IMG/VR virus record: IMGVR_UViG_3300035210_000087
Location: 1 to 58,822 of that record
DNA: 58,822 nt
Direction: 5' to 3' (one strand)
Origin: a virus
How positions within the stretch are numbered: the stretch's first letter is position 1; every line of letters starts with the position of its first letter. Below the pieces are notes generated by a model. It made no database searches, was not told where the DNA came from, and saw only the letters and a program-made list of their open reading frames with translations. Positions 50,214 through 57,501 of the stretch are shown piece by piece. Made by a program: the position numbers and the translations under genes.

Positions 50214-50476
50214 TGCGTGTAGCTCCTGCAAGTAATGACGTGACGTATGCGTAGTCGGCGGCCGAACGAACTAGATTTTTTTCATCAACTTGACTTGGAC
50301 AAGGCCAGCAAAACTGTCATTATGTGACCTCTTCCCTTGCCTTGCCTTCCCTGCCTTCCCTGCCTTCCCTGCCTTCCCTTGCCTTCCCTGGCCTTCCCTG
50401 GCCTTGCCTTCCCTGGCCTCGCCTGACTTCGCCAAAGGCAATAATGCCTCGGCGAACACCTAGCGGAAGATGACAC
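50214..50476. promoter_or_regulatory. Divergent control region before the early operon
   Basis: Contains a short AT-rich stretch, then the pentamer tract at 50331-50433. No unambiguous promoter could be fixed. It divides the HTH gene from the rightward operon. Confidence 0.45.
50331..50433 (-). repeat. Second GGCNN/GGGAA pentamer tract, minus strand
   Basis: On the minus strand it reads GGCGA, AGTCA, GGCGA, GGCCA, GGGAA, GGCAA and so on for about 100 nt, the same style as the 20.4-kb tract, including one AGTCA punctuation. Strongly strand-asymmetric (C/T on plus). Confidence 0.75.
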
Positions 50477-50770
50477 ATGATGGACCCAACAAAATACGCC
50501 GAGCAGATCAAGCAGCTTGGTGCTGCGACTAGGGATGGATGGGCTGCGGCGGCTGACATTGAGTTGCGGCAGCAGTTCTACAGAGGCGCCAACGCCCTGG
50601 TGGAGACGGGCCAAGCGAAGTCGATTGAGGATGCTTTTCTCATCATGCTTCGCGCCGACGGAAGTTATTCCCCTGCCACAGCCTACGCCTTCCTTGCAGG
50701 CTTCCACCTCCATTTCACACTAGAGGCAATGGAGATGGCGGCGGCGATGGATAAGCAACAGCCTAACTAA
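50477..50770 (+). CDS. Hypothetical helical protein, 97 aa
   Basis: MMDPTKYAEQIKQLGAATRD, helical throughout, with KSIEDAFLIMLRADGSYSPA. GGAAG upstream. First gene of the rightward early operon. No family recognised. Confidence 0.7.
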   Translation: MMDPTKYAEQIKQLGAATRDGWAAAADIELRQQFYRGANALVETGQAKSIEDAFLIMLRADGSYSPATAYAFLAGFHLHFTLEAMEMAAAMDKQQPN

Positions 50771-50825
50771 CAGGCCGGCGGCTCGCTGCCAGGAGGGCGG
50801 CGGGTCTTTCGCCCTGCAACTGGCG

Positions 50826-50837
50826 GGCACTGAAGCC
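50826..50837 (+). promoter_or_regulatory. Leader motif GGCACTGAAGCC (copy 2)
   Basis: 20 nt before the ATG at 50858. A GGGCG...CGCCC hairpin lies just upstream (50793-50812). Confidence 0.5.
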
Positions 50838-50857
50838 TGCTAATGAGGATAAAGCGA

Positions 50858-51274
50858 ATGAAATACCTGATTACGGCGACCAGGACACTCACAGCCTACC
50901 AGCGTGCAGAGTTCGATGTTGAGGCCGAGAGTGAGAATGCGGCTTGGGAGATCGCCCGAAAGAAGGACGCCGACTGCGAAATCAAATGGGAGGACAGTCG
51001 CGAGACAGACCCCAGTCAAGCCGAGTTCGAGATCGAGGAGGACGGACCCTACACCGAGGACCTCGCCGACGAGATGCCCGACCCCGAGGATCAGCCTGTT
51101 CCCGAATGGGCAAAGGCAATGGTGGCGAACTATCGGAAGCTCGCGAACATCCCCGCCAGCGCGACCGACTGGCGCATCTACCTGGTGACCCAAGAGCTCG
51201 CGGACCACCTTGATAGCGACGAGAAGATTCAAGCCATGCGCTGGGCGTTCGAGAATGAGGGCCCGGAAGCATGA
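50858..51274 (+). CDS. Small protein of the 'EVEAES' family, 138 aa
   Basis: ATG at 50858 with GAGGA 8 nt upstream. MKYLITATRTLTAYQRAEFD then VEAESENAAWEIA: a beta-beta-alpha N-terminus paralogous to the 54204 and 54380 genes. The C-terminal part is acidic (DGPYTEDLADEMPDPED). Role unknown. Confidence 0.7.
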   Translation: MKYLITATRTLTAYQRAEFDVEAESENAAWEIARKKDADCEIKWEDSRETDPSQAEFEIEEDGPYTEDLADEMPDPEDQPVPEWAKAMVANYRKLANIPASATDWRIYLVTQELADHLDSDEKIQAMRWAFENEGPEA

Positions 51275-51513
51275 GCAGCGACGAAGAGGCTATTGACTAC
51301 GCCACCACGCCGCTGGCTTACCGCTGGAGCTTCCGGGTGCAGTTGACGGACCTTGAGGAGCGGGAATGGACAGTGACAGCGACAGATGTCGCAGACCCAC
51401 GAAAGAAGGTCACGTTTCCCATCTGGGCTGATGACGAGGGCGAAGCCATTTACATCGCGAACAGATGTGTTCGCAGGGGCGTTCCCGACCAGTTGGAGCC
51501 GGCCACCCCCTAG
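51271..51513 (+). CDS. Hypothetical protein, 80 aa
   Basis: MSSDEEAIDYATTPLAYRWS, FRVQLTDLEEREWTVTATDV, DDEGEAIYIANRCVRRG. Small alpha/beta protein coupled to the previous gene by ATGA. May be distantly related to the 'EVEAES' family (strands followed by an Ala-rich helix). Confidence 0.65.
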   Translation: MSSDEEAIDYATTPLAYRWSFRVQLTDLEEREWTVTATDVADPRKKVTFPIWADDEGEAIYIANRCVRRGVPDQLEPATP

Positions 51514-51535
51514 CGCCTGACACCCTGCCCTGCCA

Positions 51536-51563
51536 GCCCCGGACGCCAGCACGGCGCCGGGGC
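51536..51563 (+). other. Very stable leader stem-loop
   Basis: GCCCCGG (51536-51542) and CCGGGGC (51557-51563) enclose a second stem CGCC/GGCG with a 5-nt loop and one bulged A. About 35 nt before the leader motif of the next gene. Confidence 0.6.
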
Positions 51564-51599
51564 TTCAGGTGCGTCGGGGACCTAGAGAACCGGCCCATA

Positions 51600-51611
51600 G
51601 GCAATGAAGCC
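51600..51611 (+). promoter_or_regulatory. Leader motif GGCAATGAAGCC (copy 3)
   Basis: 23 nt before the ATG at 51635; followed by TGCGG as in copy 1. Confidence 0.5.
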
Positions 51612-51634
51612 TGCGGAAGAGAAGGACAAAGACC

Positions 51635-51874
51635 ATGTCTACGACTATCGGCAATCTCGGTGTCGTGCCGGTCTACTGGTGCGGCAAGCCTCCAGCCATC
51701 TGCGACATCTGCGACCGACCCATTGAGAACGTGTTCATTGATGGGCGGACCCGCATGGGGCCGTGGGCGAACATGGATGCTGGCTGCCATAGCATGGTGG
51801 GCATCGGCCTTGGTACAGGCCGGGGCCAGCGCTTCGAGTGTGTCGAAGCCGGGTGGCTTAAGACAGCCGGCTAA
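51635..51874 (+). CDS. Zinc-ribbon-type miniprotein, 79 aa
   Basis: MSTTIGNLGVVPVYWCGKPP, then AICDICDRPIENVFIDGRTR, H52 and C68. AAGGAC upstream. CxxC plus later Cys/His suggests one zinc site. Confidence 0.65.
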   Translation: MSTTIGNLGVVPVYWCGKPPAICDICDRPIENVFIDGRTRMGPWANMDAGCHSMVGIGLGTGRGQRFECVEAGWLKTAG

Positions 51875-51884
51875 ACCTGCGGAG

Positions 51885-51904
51885 GGGAGGGCGCAAGCCC
51901 TCCC
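51885..51904 (+). other. 8-bp leader stem-loop
   Basis: GGGAGGGC-GCAA-GCCCTCCC, a perfect 8-bp stem with a GCAA tetraloop, followed by the GGGAGA ribosome site of the next gene. No U-run. Confidence 0.6.
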
Positions 51905-51919
51905 TGACGGGAGAAGAAC

Positions 51920-52162
51920 ATGACCACGCCAATCCGAATGGACCAGAACCTCACGGCTCTACGCTCTGGATTTCCGGCTGACGCATATGTCGAGTTCCGG
52001 TTTTACGACAAAGGCCAGATCGTTGACATATGGCGGGGGCCGTTGGGGCGGATGCTCCGATTGTTCAACGACACATGGCCGTGGGCCGGAAAGATGGGGT
52101 GGACTGCAACGATTGAGGAAGTCACGCCGGGCAATGAAGCCGCGACGTGGATTGGAGGCTAG
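51920..52162 (+). CDS. Hypothetical protein, 80 aa
   Basis: MTTPIRMDQNLTALRSGFPA, DAYVEFRFYDKGQIVDIWRG, WPWAGKMGWTATIEEVTPGN. Beta-rich. The GGCAATGAAGCC motif for the ligase gene lies inside its last codons. Confidence 0.6.
   Translation: MTTPIRMDQNLTALRSGFPADAYVEFRFYDKGQIVDIWRGPLGRMLRLFNDTWPWAGKMGWTATIEEVTPGNEAATWIGG
52130..52141 (+). promoter_or_regulatory. Leader motif GGCAATGAAGCC (copy 4, within a gene)
   Basis: 22 nt before the ligase GTG; codes for G-N-E-A in the overlapping gene. Confidence 0.4.
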
Positions 52163-52163
52163 A

Positions 52164-52763
52164 GTGACACGACCATTCAGGCCAATGCTGGCCGCGCCGA
52201 TAGACTTCGAGGTGCTGACCTTTCCGATGCTCGCAAGCGTCAAGCTGGACGGCATCCGGATGGTAGTCGCCGGAACTGACCCGGTTGCCTACTCGCGAAG
52301 CATGACGCCGCTACCGAACAGGTGGTTGCAAGCCTGGGTGCAGCAGCGGCCAGAGCTGCAGGACTGCGACGGCGAGTTGGTGGTTGGTGATCCAACGCTT
52401 CCGGGATCGCTGAGCAACACGGTGTCTGCGGCAATGTCGATTGACGTGCAGATGCCGCCTTTTGGCTTCTACGTCTTCGACAGCATTGGCAGCCAGCGCA
52501 CCATCTACCGGCACCGGCTGATGTTCCTGGAGGCGCTGCCAAGGTATCGCGACCAGTCAAAGAGCCTCGGCCAGTATCACGTTGTCGAGCAGGTGCTTGT
52601 CTCTGACATGCAGGAGTTGGAGGCGTTCGAGAACACGGCGCTGGCCGCTGGGTATGAGGGCGTGATGCTCCGCGACCCTGATGGTTTCTACAAGCAGGGG
52701 CGGACATCCGTGAGCGGCGCCGAGCTGCTGAAGCTCAAGCGCGGCATCGAGGAGGCTGGCTGA
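52164..52763 (+). CDS. Minimal ATP-dependent DNA ligase-like nucleotidyltransferase, 199 aa
   Basis: GTG start at 52164 after GGAGGCTAGA. Motif I K27-LDG, motif III DGELV (69-73), IIIa FYVFD (102-106), IV EGVML (165-169) and V LLKLKR (188-193), all from the adenylation domain. The OB-fold is missing, so it is about two-thirds of the smallest bacterial ligases. It could act on nicks or modify another substrate. Confidence 0.75.
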   Translation: MTRPFRPMLAAPIDFEVLTFPMLASVKLDGIRMVVAGTDPVAYSRSMTPLPNRWLQAWVQQRPELQDCDGELVVGDPTLPGSLSNTVSAAMSIDVQMPPFGFYVFDSIGSQRTIYRHRLMFLEALPRYRDQSKSLGQYHVVEQVLVSDMQELEAFENTALAAGYEGVMLRDPDGFYKQGRTSVSGAELLKLKRGIEEAG

Positions 52764-52942
52764 TGGCGCGCAAGGTGAAGCGGCCGGCGTGGAAGATCGA
52801 GGCGCTGTTGCCGACTGGCGAATGGGGGTGGGTGCTGCAACCACCGTATCGCAGCCTGGAGGACGCGCAGGCGGCGGCCGACAGGATGCACGAGCAGACG
52901 CCCAAGACCACCTTCCGGGCAGTGAGGGACGAGGACCAATGA
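52763..52942 (+). CDS. Hypothetical protein, 59 aa
   Basis: MARKVKRPAWKIEALLPTGE, WGWVLQPPYRSLEDAQAAAD. Basic N-terminus, then strand-helix. One-base overlap with the ligase stop and 4-nt overlap with the next start; coding is supported by this coupling. Confidence 0.6.
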   Translation: MARKVKRPAWKIEALLPTGEWGWVLQPPYRSLEDAQAAADRMHEQTPKTTFRAVRDEDQ

Positions 52943-53205
52943 CGAAGGCGCCAAAGAAGCAAAAGATGCCGGAAGACGCCGTTCTACTGGAGAACCCGTT
53001 GGTCGTGATGTTCGACGATGGAAGCGGCCACGTTATCACGCACCTGTATGCACCGGAGGGGAAGACGCACGAGGATTTCGGCCTGCTGATCTGCGACCTG
53101 GTCAGGCACGTCGCACGTTTCTTCAAGGTCAGCGAAAACGCCGTTTGGATGTGGGTTGATCTGGAGCGCAAGAACCCGACGACAGACATCACGACGCACA
53201 ACTAG
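52939..53205 (+). CDS. Hypothetical protein, 88 aa
   Basis: MTKAPKKQKMPEDAVLLENP, GHVITHLYAPEGKTHEDFGL, LICDLVRHVARFFKVSENA. Helical C-terminus after a small beta segment. Coupled by ATGA to the previous gene. Confidence 0.65.
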   Translation: MTKAPKKQKMPEDAVLLENPLVVMFDDGSGHVITHLYAPEGKTHEDFGLLICDLVRHVARFFKVSENAVWMWVDLERKNPTTDITTHN

Positions 53206-53242
53206 CGGCGCGCGGAGGGTTGCGCCGCTTGCGGGCGGCGCA
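53204..53242 (+). promoter_or_regulatory. Mutually exclusive leader stem-loops
   Basis: AGCGGCGC (53204-53211)/GCGCCGCT (53222-53229) competes with TGCGCCGC (53221-53228)/GCGGCGCA (53235-53242). The two 8-bp stems share the middle strand, so only one can form, as in attenuators. The DUF3846-like gene starts 56 nt on. Confidence 0.5.
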
Positions 53243-53266
53243 GCTCCCTGCGCACTGCAGGCCGCG

Positions 53267-53278
53267 GGCAATGGAGCC
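53267..53278 (+). promoter_or_regulatory. Leader motif GGCAATGGAGCC (copy 5)
   Basis: 19 nt before the ATG at 53298, with AAGGAG between. Confidence 0.5.
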
Positions 53279-53297
53279 AGCGAGAAGGAGAGAGACC

Positions 53298-53756
53298 ATG
53301 GAAGCGATTTGGATCAACGCTAAGGACAAGACCATCACGAAGATCGAGTACAGCGACCTCAATCACATGCGCCGGCTGGTGGATGGCCCGATTGAGATGG
53401 CCTACCACTGGCCGACCGGGGAGGTGCTCTACGTCGACGAGGAGGGCTTGCGGAAGCCGACCCGCGGCTGGTTCCGGATTTCGACCCGCACCGACCAGCC
53501 ACTTTCGGGCAACGGGCTGATCGTCGGCCGCGAGATCAATGATGCCGGGCACACTGCGCCGCTGCTGCTCACCGTTGACCAGGTGGCGGCTATGGTGGAG
53601 TTCGCCACCGACGAGCATGTGGCCTCGTGGGCGAAGGCGAACGCCAGCGAGCCATCGGTGAAGGTGTCGTTCGCCAATCCTGACGGCACCTGGACCACCG
53701 AGGTCCTCGGCACGTTTGGCGAGATGATGGGTGGCTTGCCCAAGGACAGGAAGTGA
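53298..53756 (+). CDS. DUF3846-like protein, 152 aa
   Basis: MEAIWINAKDKTITKIEYSD, LNHMRRLVDGPIEMAYHWPT, RTDQPLSGNGLIVGREIND. This follows the DUF3846 pattern (small phage/plasmid proteins). ATG at 53298 after AAGGAG. Function unknown. Confidence 0.7.
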   Translation: MEAIWINAKDKTITKIEYSDLNHMRRLVDGPIEMAYHWPTGEVLYVDEEGLRKPTRGWFRISTRTDQPLSGNGLIVGREINDAGHTAPLLLTVDQVAAMVEFATDEHVASWAKANASEPSVKVSFANPDGTWTTEVLGTFGEMMGGLPKDRK

Positions 53757-53992
53757 CGGGGTATCGCGAACCGGCGCTCTACGACCGAGTGCGGTTCAGT
53801 GCTGCGTTTTGCCGCAACACGGGACAGCACACCGGCTGGACGCCGTTCGCGCGGGGGGTAGTGGTCGCGGTTGACTACCCCATCAAGCGGACTGCGAGCT
53901 ATGCGATAGCGACGGTGGCGTGGGACGACGGGAAGATGACGAAGGTGAACCTCGCCAACCTGATCGGCGAGAACATGCAGGAGACGGACTGA
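53753..53992 (+). CDS. Hypothetical beta-barrel-like protein, 79 aa
   Basis: GTG start in a GTGA overlap. MTGYREPALYDRVRFSAAFC, WTPFARGVVVAVDYPIKRTA, SYAIATVAWDDGKMTKVNLA. SH3/KOW-like beta arrangement. Unknown role. Confidence 0.6.
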   Translation: MTGYREPALYDRVRFSAAFCRNTGQHTGWTPFARGVVVAVDYPIKRTASYAIATVAWDDGKMTKVNLANLIGENMQETD

Positions 53993-54204
53993 TGGCAGAG
54001 AAGCCAACGATCACGATCACCGAAGCGCAGTATCACGAGGCCCGCGACCAGGACCTCGGCTACTGCCTGGCCTGCGGGGCTGAGCGCGAGTGCTGCGAGC
54101 CTGATGCCCGCAAATACGAGTGCGAGGTGTGTGGGGAGAAGCAGGTCTACGGCGTCGAAGAGTTGCTGATAATGGGCCGGGTCACGTTCAAGGAAACCGA
54201 GTGA
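53992..54204 (+). CDS. Zinc-ribbon miniprotein, 70 aa
   Basis: MAEKPTITITEAQYHEARDQ, CLAC, ECC, CEVC: three Cys pairs forming one treble-clef-like ribbon. TGATG coupling upstream and downstream. Confidence 0.65.
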   Translation: MAEKPTITITEAQYHEARDQDLGYCLACGAERECCEPDARKYECEVCGEKQVYGVEELLIMGRVTFKETE

Positions 54205-54380
54205 TGCCGAAGTTCAAGGTCCGTGTGTGCGAGAAGCAGGAGCGCCACTGCGATTTCGTGATACTGGCGCCATCTAAAGCCTCGGCGAAAGCGGAGGCGC
54301 TCAGGCTGGTGAGCAGCGGGATGGCAAATTGGAGTTACGAGGATCACGACGTGCAGAGCGCAAAAGTGGTGCCCGAGTGA
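54204..54380 (+). CDS. 'EVEAES'-family small protein, 58 aa
   Basis: MPKFKVRVCEKQERHCDFVI, LAPSKASAKAEALRLVSSG. Shares MPKFK and the beta-beta-helix plan with the next gene. Tandem paralogues. Confidence 0.65.
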   Translation: MPKFKVRVCEKQERHCDFVILAPSKASAKAEALRLVSSGMANWSYEDHDVQSAKVVPE

Positions 54381-54619
54381 TGCCAAAGTTCAAGATCGGC
54401 GTTATCCGGAAGCAGACGCTCGAAGAGAAGGCCGAGATCGAGGTTGAGGCTGAGAGCGCCGTGGAGGCCGCATTGCTTGTGGCGGAAGCCTACAGCAAGA
54501 ACGGAGACGAAGCCGCCGTCAACGGAGAGAAGCTGATCTTCGAGGGCGAGGAGCTCACCGACTGCACTTGTGACTACGGCCACTGGCCTGACGGCGAGGA
54601 ATGGGAAGCTCTGCTGTAG
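54380..54619 (+). CDS. 'EVEAES'-family small protein, 79 aa
   Basis: MPKFKIGVIRKQTLEEKAEI, EVEAESAVEAALLVAEAYSK, ending CTCDYGHWPDGEEW. Paralogue of 54204 and 50858. The consensus is a strand pair then an Ala-rich helix. Confidence 0.65.
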   Translation: MPKFKIGVIRKQTLEEKAEIEVEAESAVEAALLVAEAYSKNGDEAAVNGEKLIFEGEELTDCTCDYGHWPDGEEWEALL

Positions 54620-54652
54620 CGACGTTGTTACAGTTGTGCAACCTGCCCAACC

Positions 54653-54952
54653 ATGACACAATTATTTTCCACCCAAAGCAGGAGGGCGCAGATCGAAGAC
54701 GACGAGCGAAGGGCACTTGAGGCTGAGTTTCTGGCGAATATCGCCAAGGAGCGAGCCACAAACCCGGACATCGACCAGCAATACCGGGAGCTAATTCCGG
54801 ACATCCGTGCGCGGATGATCGCGATTATCGAACGGTTTGCCGAACCGAAAGACTGGGTCGAGGAAGAAGTTCTGCATCTCGCAAGGCGGGAACTGGCGTT
54901 TCTGGCGAGCGAGGAATTCAAACTCGGCACACTGAAGCAGAGGACGAACTAG
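54653..54952 (+). CDS. Hypothetical helical protein, 99 aa
   Basis: MTQLFSTQSRRAQIEDDERR, helical and acidic throughout (RMIAIIERFAEPKDWVEEEV). No recognised domain. Confidence 0.65.
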   Translation: MTQLFSTQSRRAQIEDDERRALEAEFLANIAKERATNPDIDQQYRELIPDIRARMIAIIERFAEPKDWVEEEVLHLARRELAFLASEEFKLGTLKQRTN

Positions 54953-54962
54953 GCGACCGACA

Positions 54963-54974
54963 GGCAATGAAGCC
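54963..54974 (+). promoter_or_regulatory. Leader motif GGCAATGAAGCC (copy 6)
   Basis: 20 nt before the ATG at 54995, with CAGGAG between. Confidence 0.5.
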
Positions 54975-54994
54975 AGTCGAGCAGGAGACCACGG

Positions 54995-56143
54995 ATGAAA
55001 GAGAAACAGGGGCCAACCAACGGCCTCGCCATAGGCGGCCCAACCAATGAGGCGGAAAAGGTCGTCAACACGATTGAGACCCTGACCCTCCCGGCGGCGT
55101 TGCTGATGGCAGCGGAAAGCGTCAGCGCCAAGAAGGCGCCGGAGGAATATCCGCTCATCACCAGCGTCTATCTCCACGTCAAGGACGGCAAGGGGCGGGT
55201 GGTGTCGACCGATGGGCACCGCATGTTCATCGGCACCTTCCCGCTACCCACGAAGGCGGAGGGCGGCACCCCGAGCTGGTTGCGGGCGGGCATCATGCTC
55301 TCGAACCAGGGGATGAAGGCGAAGATCGGCCTGATTACCAAGGTCGAGGCCACTGACACGCTGCGGATTTCGGGGATGAAGGGGGCGGCGAAGGTCAGCC
55401 TCTCGGATCCAGGGGACCGGGCAGTGTTCGCGGTCGACGTGATGGCGGGCACCTGGCCGGACTACGAGCGCCGGCTGACATCCACCAGCTTCGCGCAAGT
55501 GGCGGTAGACGCCGAAGGGAACCCCGTCGAAGAGAGCGTCACCCGCGAGTGGCAGGCCGTGGGGATCAATAGCAGCTACCTCAAGTCCTGCGGCGAGGTT
55601 GCCAAGCTGCTGGAGGCGGGGCTGCCGGCTGCCATGCGGACCAAGGAGGGCATGGCGGTGCGGACATTCGGGGGCGGCACCGAGACCGCGCCGGTGGTGT
55701 TCGCCTTCGACGGCTGGCCCGGGTCGCTGCTGGTGCTCAACCCGGCGCTCAGCATCAATCCGGAGATGAGCCGGGAGACAGCGGCCATCCTGGCGCCGGC
55801 GGCCCGGCTGACGATCGCCGCGCTGACGGCGCACAGGACGCGCCAGCTCATGCGGATGGAGAAGGCCACGACTGACTGGGAACGGGAGGATGCCCGCGCC
55901 AAGGCGGCCGACTTCAGCGCCAGGATCGCGGCGGTGCAGGACAAGGTGATCGCCGCCGCCGCCGCCATCGCAGCCGAGAAGGCGAAGCCGACCATCAAGG
56001 CGGAACCCAAGCCCGAGCCAGAGCCGCAGGACAAGGCGGAGGACGAGCCCGAGCCCGAGGACGAGCGGGATGATGATGCCCCCACCATGGGGCCGGCGCC
56101 CAAGACGCGCCGCACGAAGATCAACGTCGGACCCGCCAACTGA
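54995..56143 (+). CDS. DnaN-like sliding clamp protein, 382 aa
   Basis: LPAALLMAAESVSAKK then SVYLHVKDGKGRVVSTDGHR (STDGHRM at 71-77) matches DnaN's 'l..al......r..l.gv.l...dg.l.l.ATDGHRL'. AGTWPDYERRL (about 153-163) fits the DnaN interdomain 'G.fPdy..v'. The last 100 residues are a helix and an acidic tail (EPEPEDERDDDA). A phage processivity clamp is likely. Confidence 0.65.
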   Translation: MKEKQGPTNGLAIGGPTNEAEKVVNTIETLTLPAALLMAAESVSAKKAPEEYPLITSVYLHVKDGKGRVVSTDGHRMFIGTFPLPTKAEGGTPSWLRAGIMLSNQGMKAKIGLITKVEATDTLRISGMKGAAKVSLSDPGDRAVFAVDVMAGTWPDYERRLTSTSFAQVAVDAEGNPVEESVTREWQAVGINSSYLKSCGEVAKLLEAGLPAAMRTKEGMAVRTFGGGTETAPVVFAFDGWPGSLLVLNPALSINPEMSRETAAILAPAARLTIAALTAHRTRQLMRMEKATTDWEREDARAKAADFSARIAAVQDKVIAAAAAIAAEKAKPTIKAEPKPEPEPQDKAEDEPEPEDERDDDAPTMGPAPKTRRTKINVGPAN

Positions 56144-56149
56144 CTGGCA

Positions 56150-56170
56150 GGGGCGGCCGGTGGCCGCCCC
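56150..56170 (+). other. 9-bp stem-loop after the clamp gene
   Basis: GGGGCGGCC-GGT-GGCCGCCCC, perfect 9-bp stem with a triloop. No U-run after it; 20 nt before the next start. Confidence 0.6.
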
Positions 56171-56190
56171 GCGACCTTGGGAAGATCACA

Positions 56191-56901
56191 ATGAGCGACG
56201 ACGACAAGACCAAGCAGGCGCGGATCGCGCGCCTGCGTGCCCTCATGCAGAAAACAACGCAGAACGGCTGCACCGAGGCCGAGGCCCAGGCTGCGGCTGC
56301 GATGGTCGACAAGCTACTGGGTGAATACGAGATCGACCTGACCGAGCTGGAGGTCAAGTCTCAGGACATCATCCAGCTCGACGTTGAGTGCCGGGAACAC
56401 GAGGTCACGACGGCCGCGCTGGACATCGCCAACTTCTGCGACTGCCGGGTGTGGTTGTCGGGGCCGTCGATCTGCTTTCTCGGACTTGAGCTCGATGTTG
56501 AGGTGGCGGAATATCTGACGCTGCTGTTCGTGCGGGCCATAGATCGCGAGACAGCATCTACCACGTTCATGAACCCGGCCTATGCCGCGCTACCGAAGCC
56601 AGCCAAGCGCGAGTTCGTGCATTCGTTCCAGGCCGGAATGGCCGTGCGGCTGGGCGAGCGGCTCAAGGAGATGAAGTCCAAGCGGGATTGGACCGCGAAG
56701 GGCAGCGGCACCGACCTGGTGGTGGTGAAAAGCGCCCTGGTCAACCAGGCCTACGACGGCCTGGGCCTCAAGTTGGGGCACGGCAGAGGGAGGGCGATCA
56801 AGGACACCGCGGCCTTCGCCGCTGGTCGCGTGGCCGGCCAGGGCGTGGCGCTGAACGCTGGCGTGAAGGGCAGCAAGTCGCAGACGGGGCAGATCAAGTG
56901 A
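56191..56901 (+). CDS. DUF2786-domain protein, 236 aa
   Basis: RIARLRALMQKTTQNGCTEA then EAQAAAAMVDKLLGEYEIDL (about 10-50) is the DUF2786 signature. The rest matches the domain usually following it (FVHSFQAGMAVRLGERL). Common in phages and plasmids; function unknown. Confidence 0.85.
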   Translation: MSDDDKTKQARIARLRALMQKTTQNGCTEAEAQAAAAMVDKLLGEYEIDLTELEVKSQDIIQLDVECREHEVTTAALDIANFCDCRVWLSGPSICFLGLELDVEVAEYLTLLFVRAIDRETASTTFMNPAYAALPKPAKREFVHSFQAGMAVRLGERLKEMKSKRDWTAKGSGTDLVVVKSALVNQAYDGLGLKLGHGRGRAIKDTAAFAAGRVAGQGVALNAGVKGSKSQTGQIK

Positions 56902-57080
56902 GATACCGGCAAGGGCGAGAGCCCAACGCAATGGCGCTCTACACGCGCGAGATGTGGATGCGGATCCCGGATGAGCTGTTCGCGGACATCACCGCCGCAT
57001 CGCAGGAGCGGAAGCTCTCGCGGATTGATCTCATCATCGAGTGGCTCACGAAAGCTGTTGAGGCGGAGAGGCGCAAGTGA
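56898..57080 (+). CDS. Arc/RHH-like DNA-binding miniprotein, 60 aa
   Basis: GTG at 56898 in a GTGA overlap (ATG at 56931 possible). MWMRIPDELFADITAASQER then KLSRIDLIIEWLTKAV: strand-helix-helix of ribbon-helix-helix repressors. Confidence 0.6.
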   Translation: MRYRQGREPNAMALYTREMWMRIPDELFADITAASQERKLSRIDLIIEWLTKAVEAERRK

Positions 57081-57370
57081 GCGAGCTCAAACCCATGCGG
57101 CCGGCGGCGGAGTTTTCCGCCGTGGCTACCGCCGCGGTGTTTATCCACGATCCCAACCACTTCCTTCGGGTGTTCCGCTACGCCGCTGACAACGGCTTGG
57201 ATGATCAATTCCTGCGGACGCTTGGGCGGCTGATGCAACTGCTGGCGACAAGGGGAGGCGAGATATGGCCATACGGACAGGACGAACCAAACCTCGCATG
57301 GCGTGGGTGTGGAATGGTCGGCGTCATGTTTTTCCACCGCGACATCCGCGAGTGGTCGATGCACACATGA
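57077..57370 (+). CDS. Hypothetical protein, 97 aa
   Basis: GTG start overlapping the RHH gene. MSELKPMRPAAEFSAVATAA, FRYAADNGLDDQFLRTLGRL. Helical with a hydrophobic end (CGMVGVMFFHRDI). Unknown. Confidence 0.6.
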   Translation: MSELKPMRPAAEFSAVATAAVFIHDPNHFLRVFRYAADNGLDDQFLRTLGRLMQLLATRGGEIWPYGQDEPNLAWRGCGMVGVMFFHRDIREWSMHT

Positions 57371-57501
57371 TGCGTGCGCTGCTGGCGGACCTGCTCGATT
57401 GGGCGGAGATGATGGGCGGCTGGGAGGCGCCCGTGTGGGAACGTGCGAAAGAGATGCACGATGCGCTCCCACCGAAAGAGGACCAGGATGGCGCAGACTA
57501 A
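57367..57501 (+). CDS. Hypothetical miniprotein, 44 aa
   Basis: ATG at 57367 in an ATGA overlap. MMRALLADLLDWAEMMGGWE, then acidic end. A longer in-frame start at 57265 would overlap the preceding gene by 106 nt and is less likely. Confidence 0.45.
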   Translation: MMRALLADLLDWAEMMGGWEAPVWERAKEMHDALPPKEDQDGAD

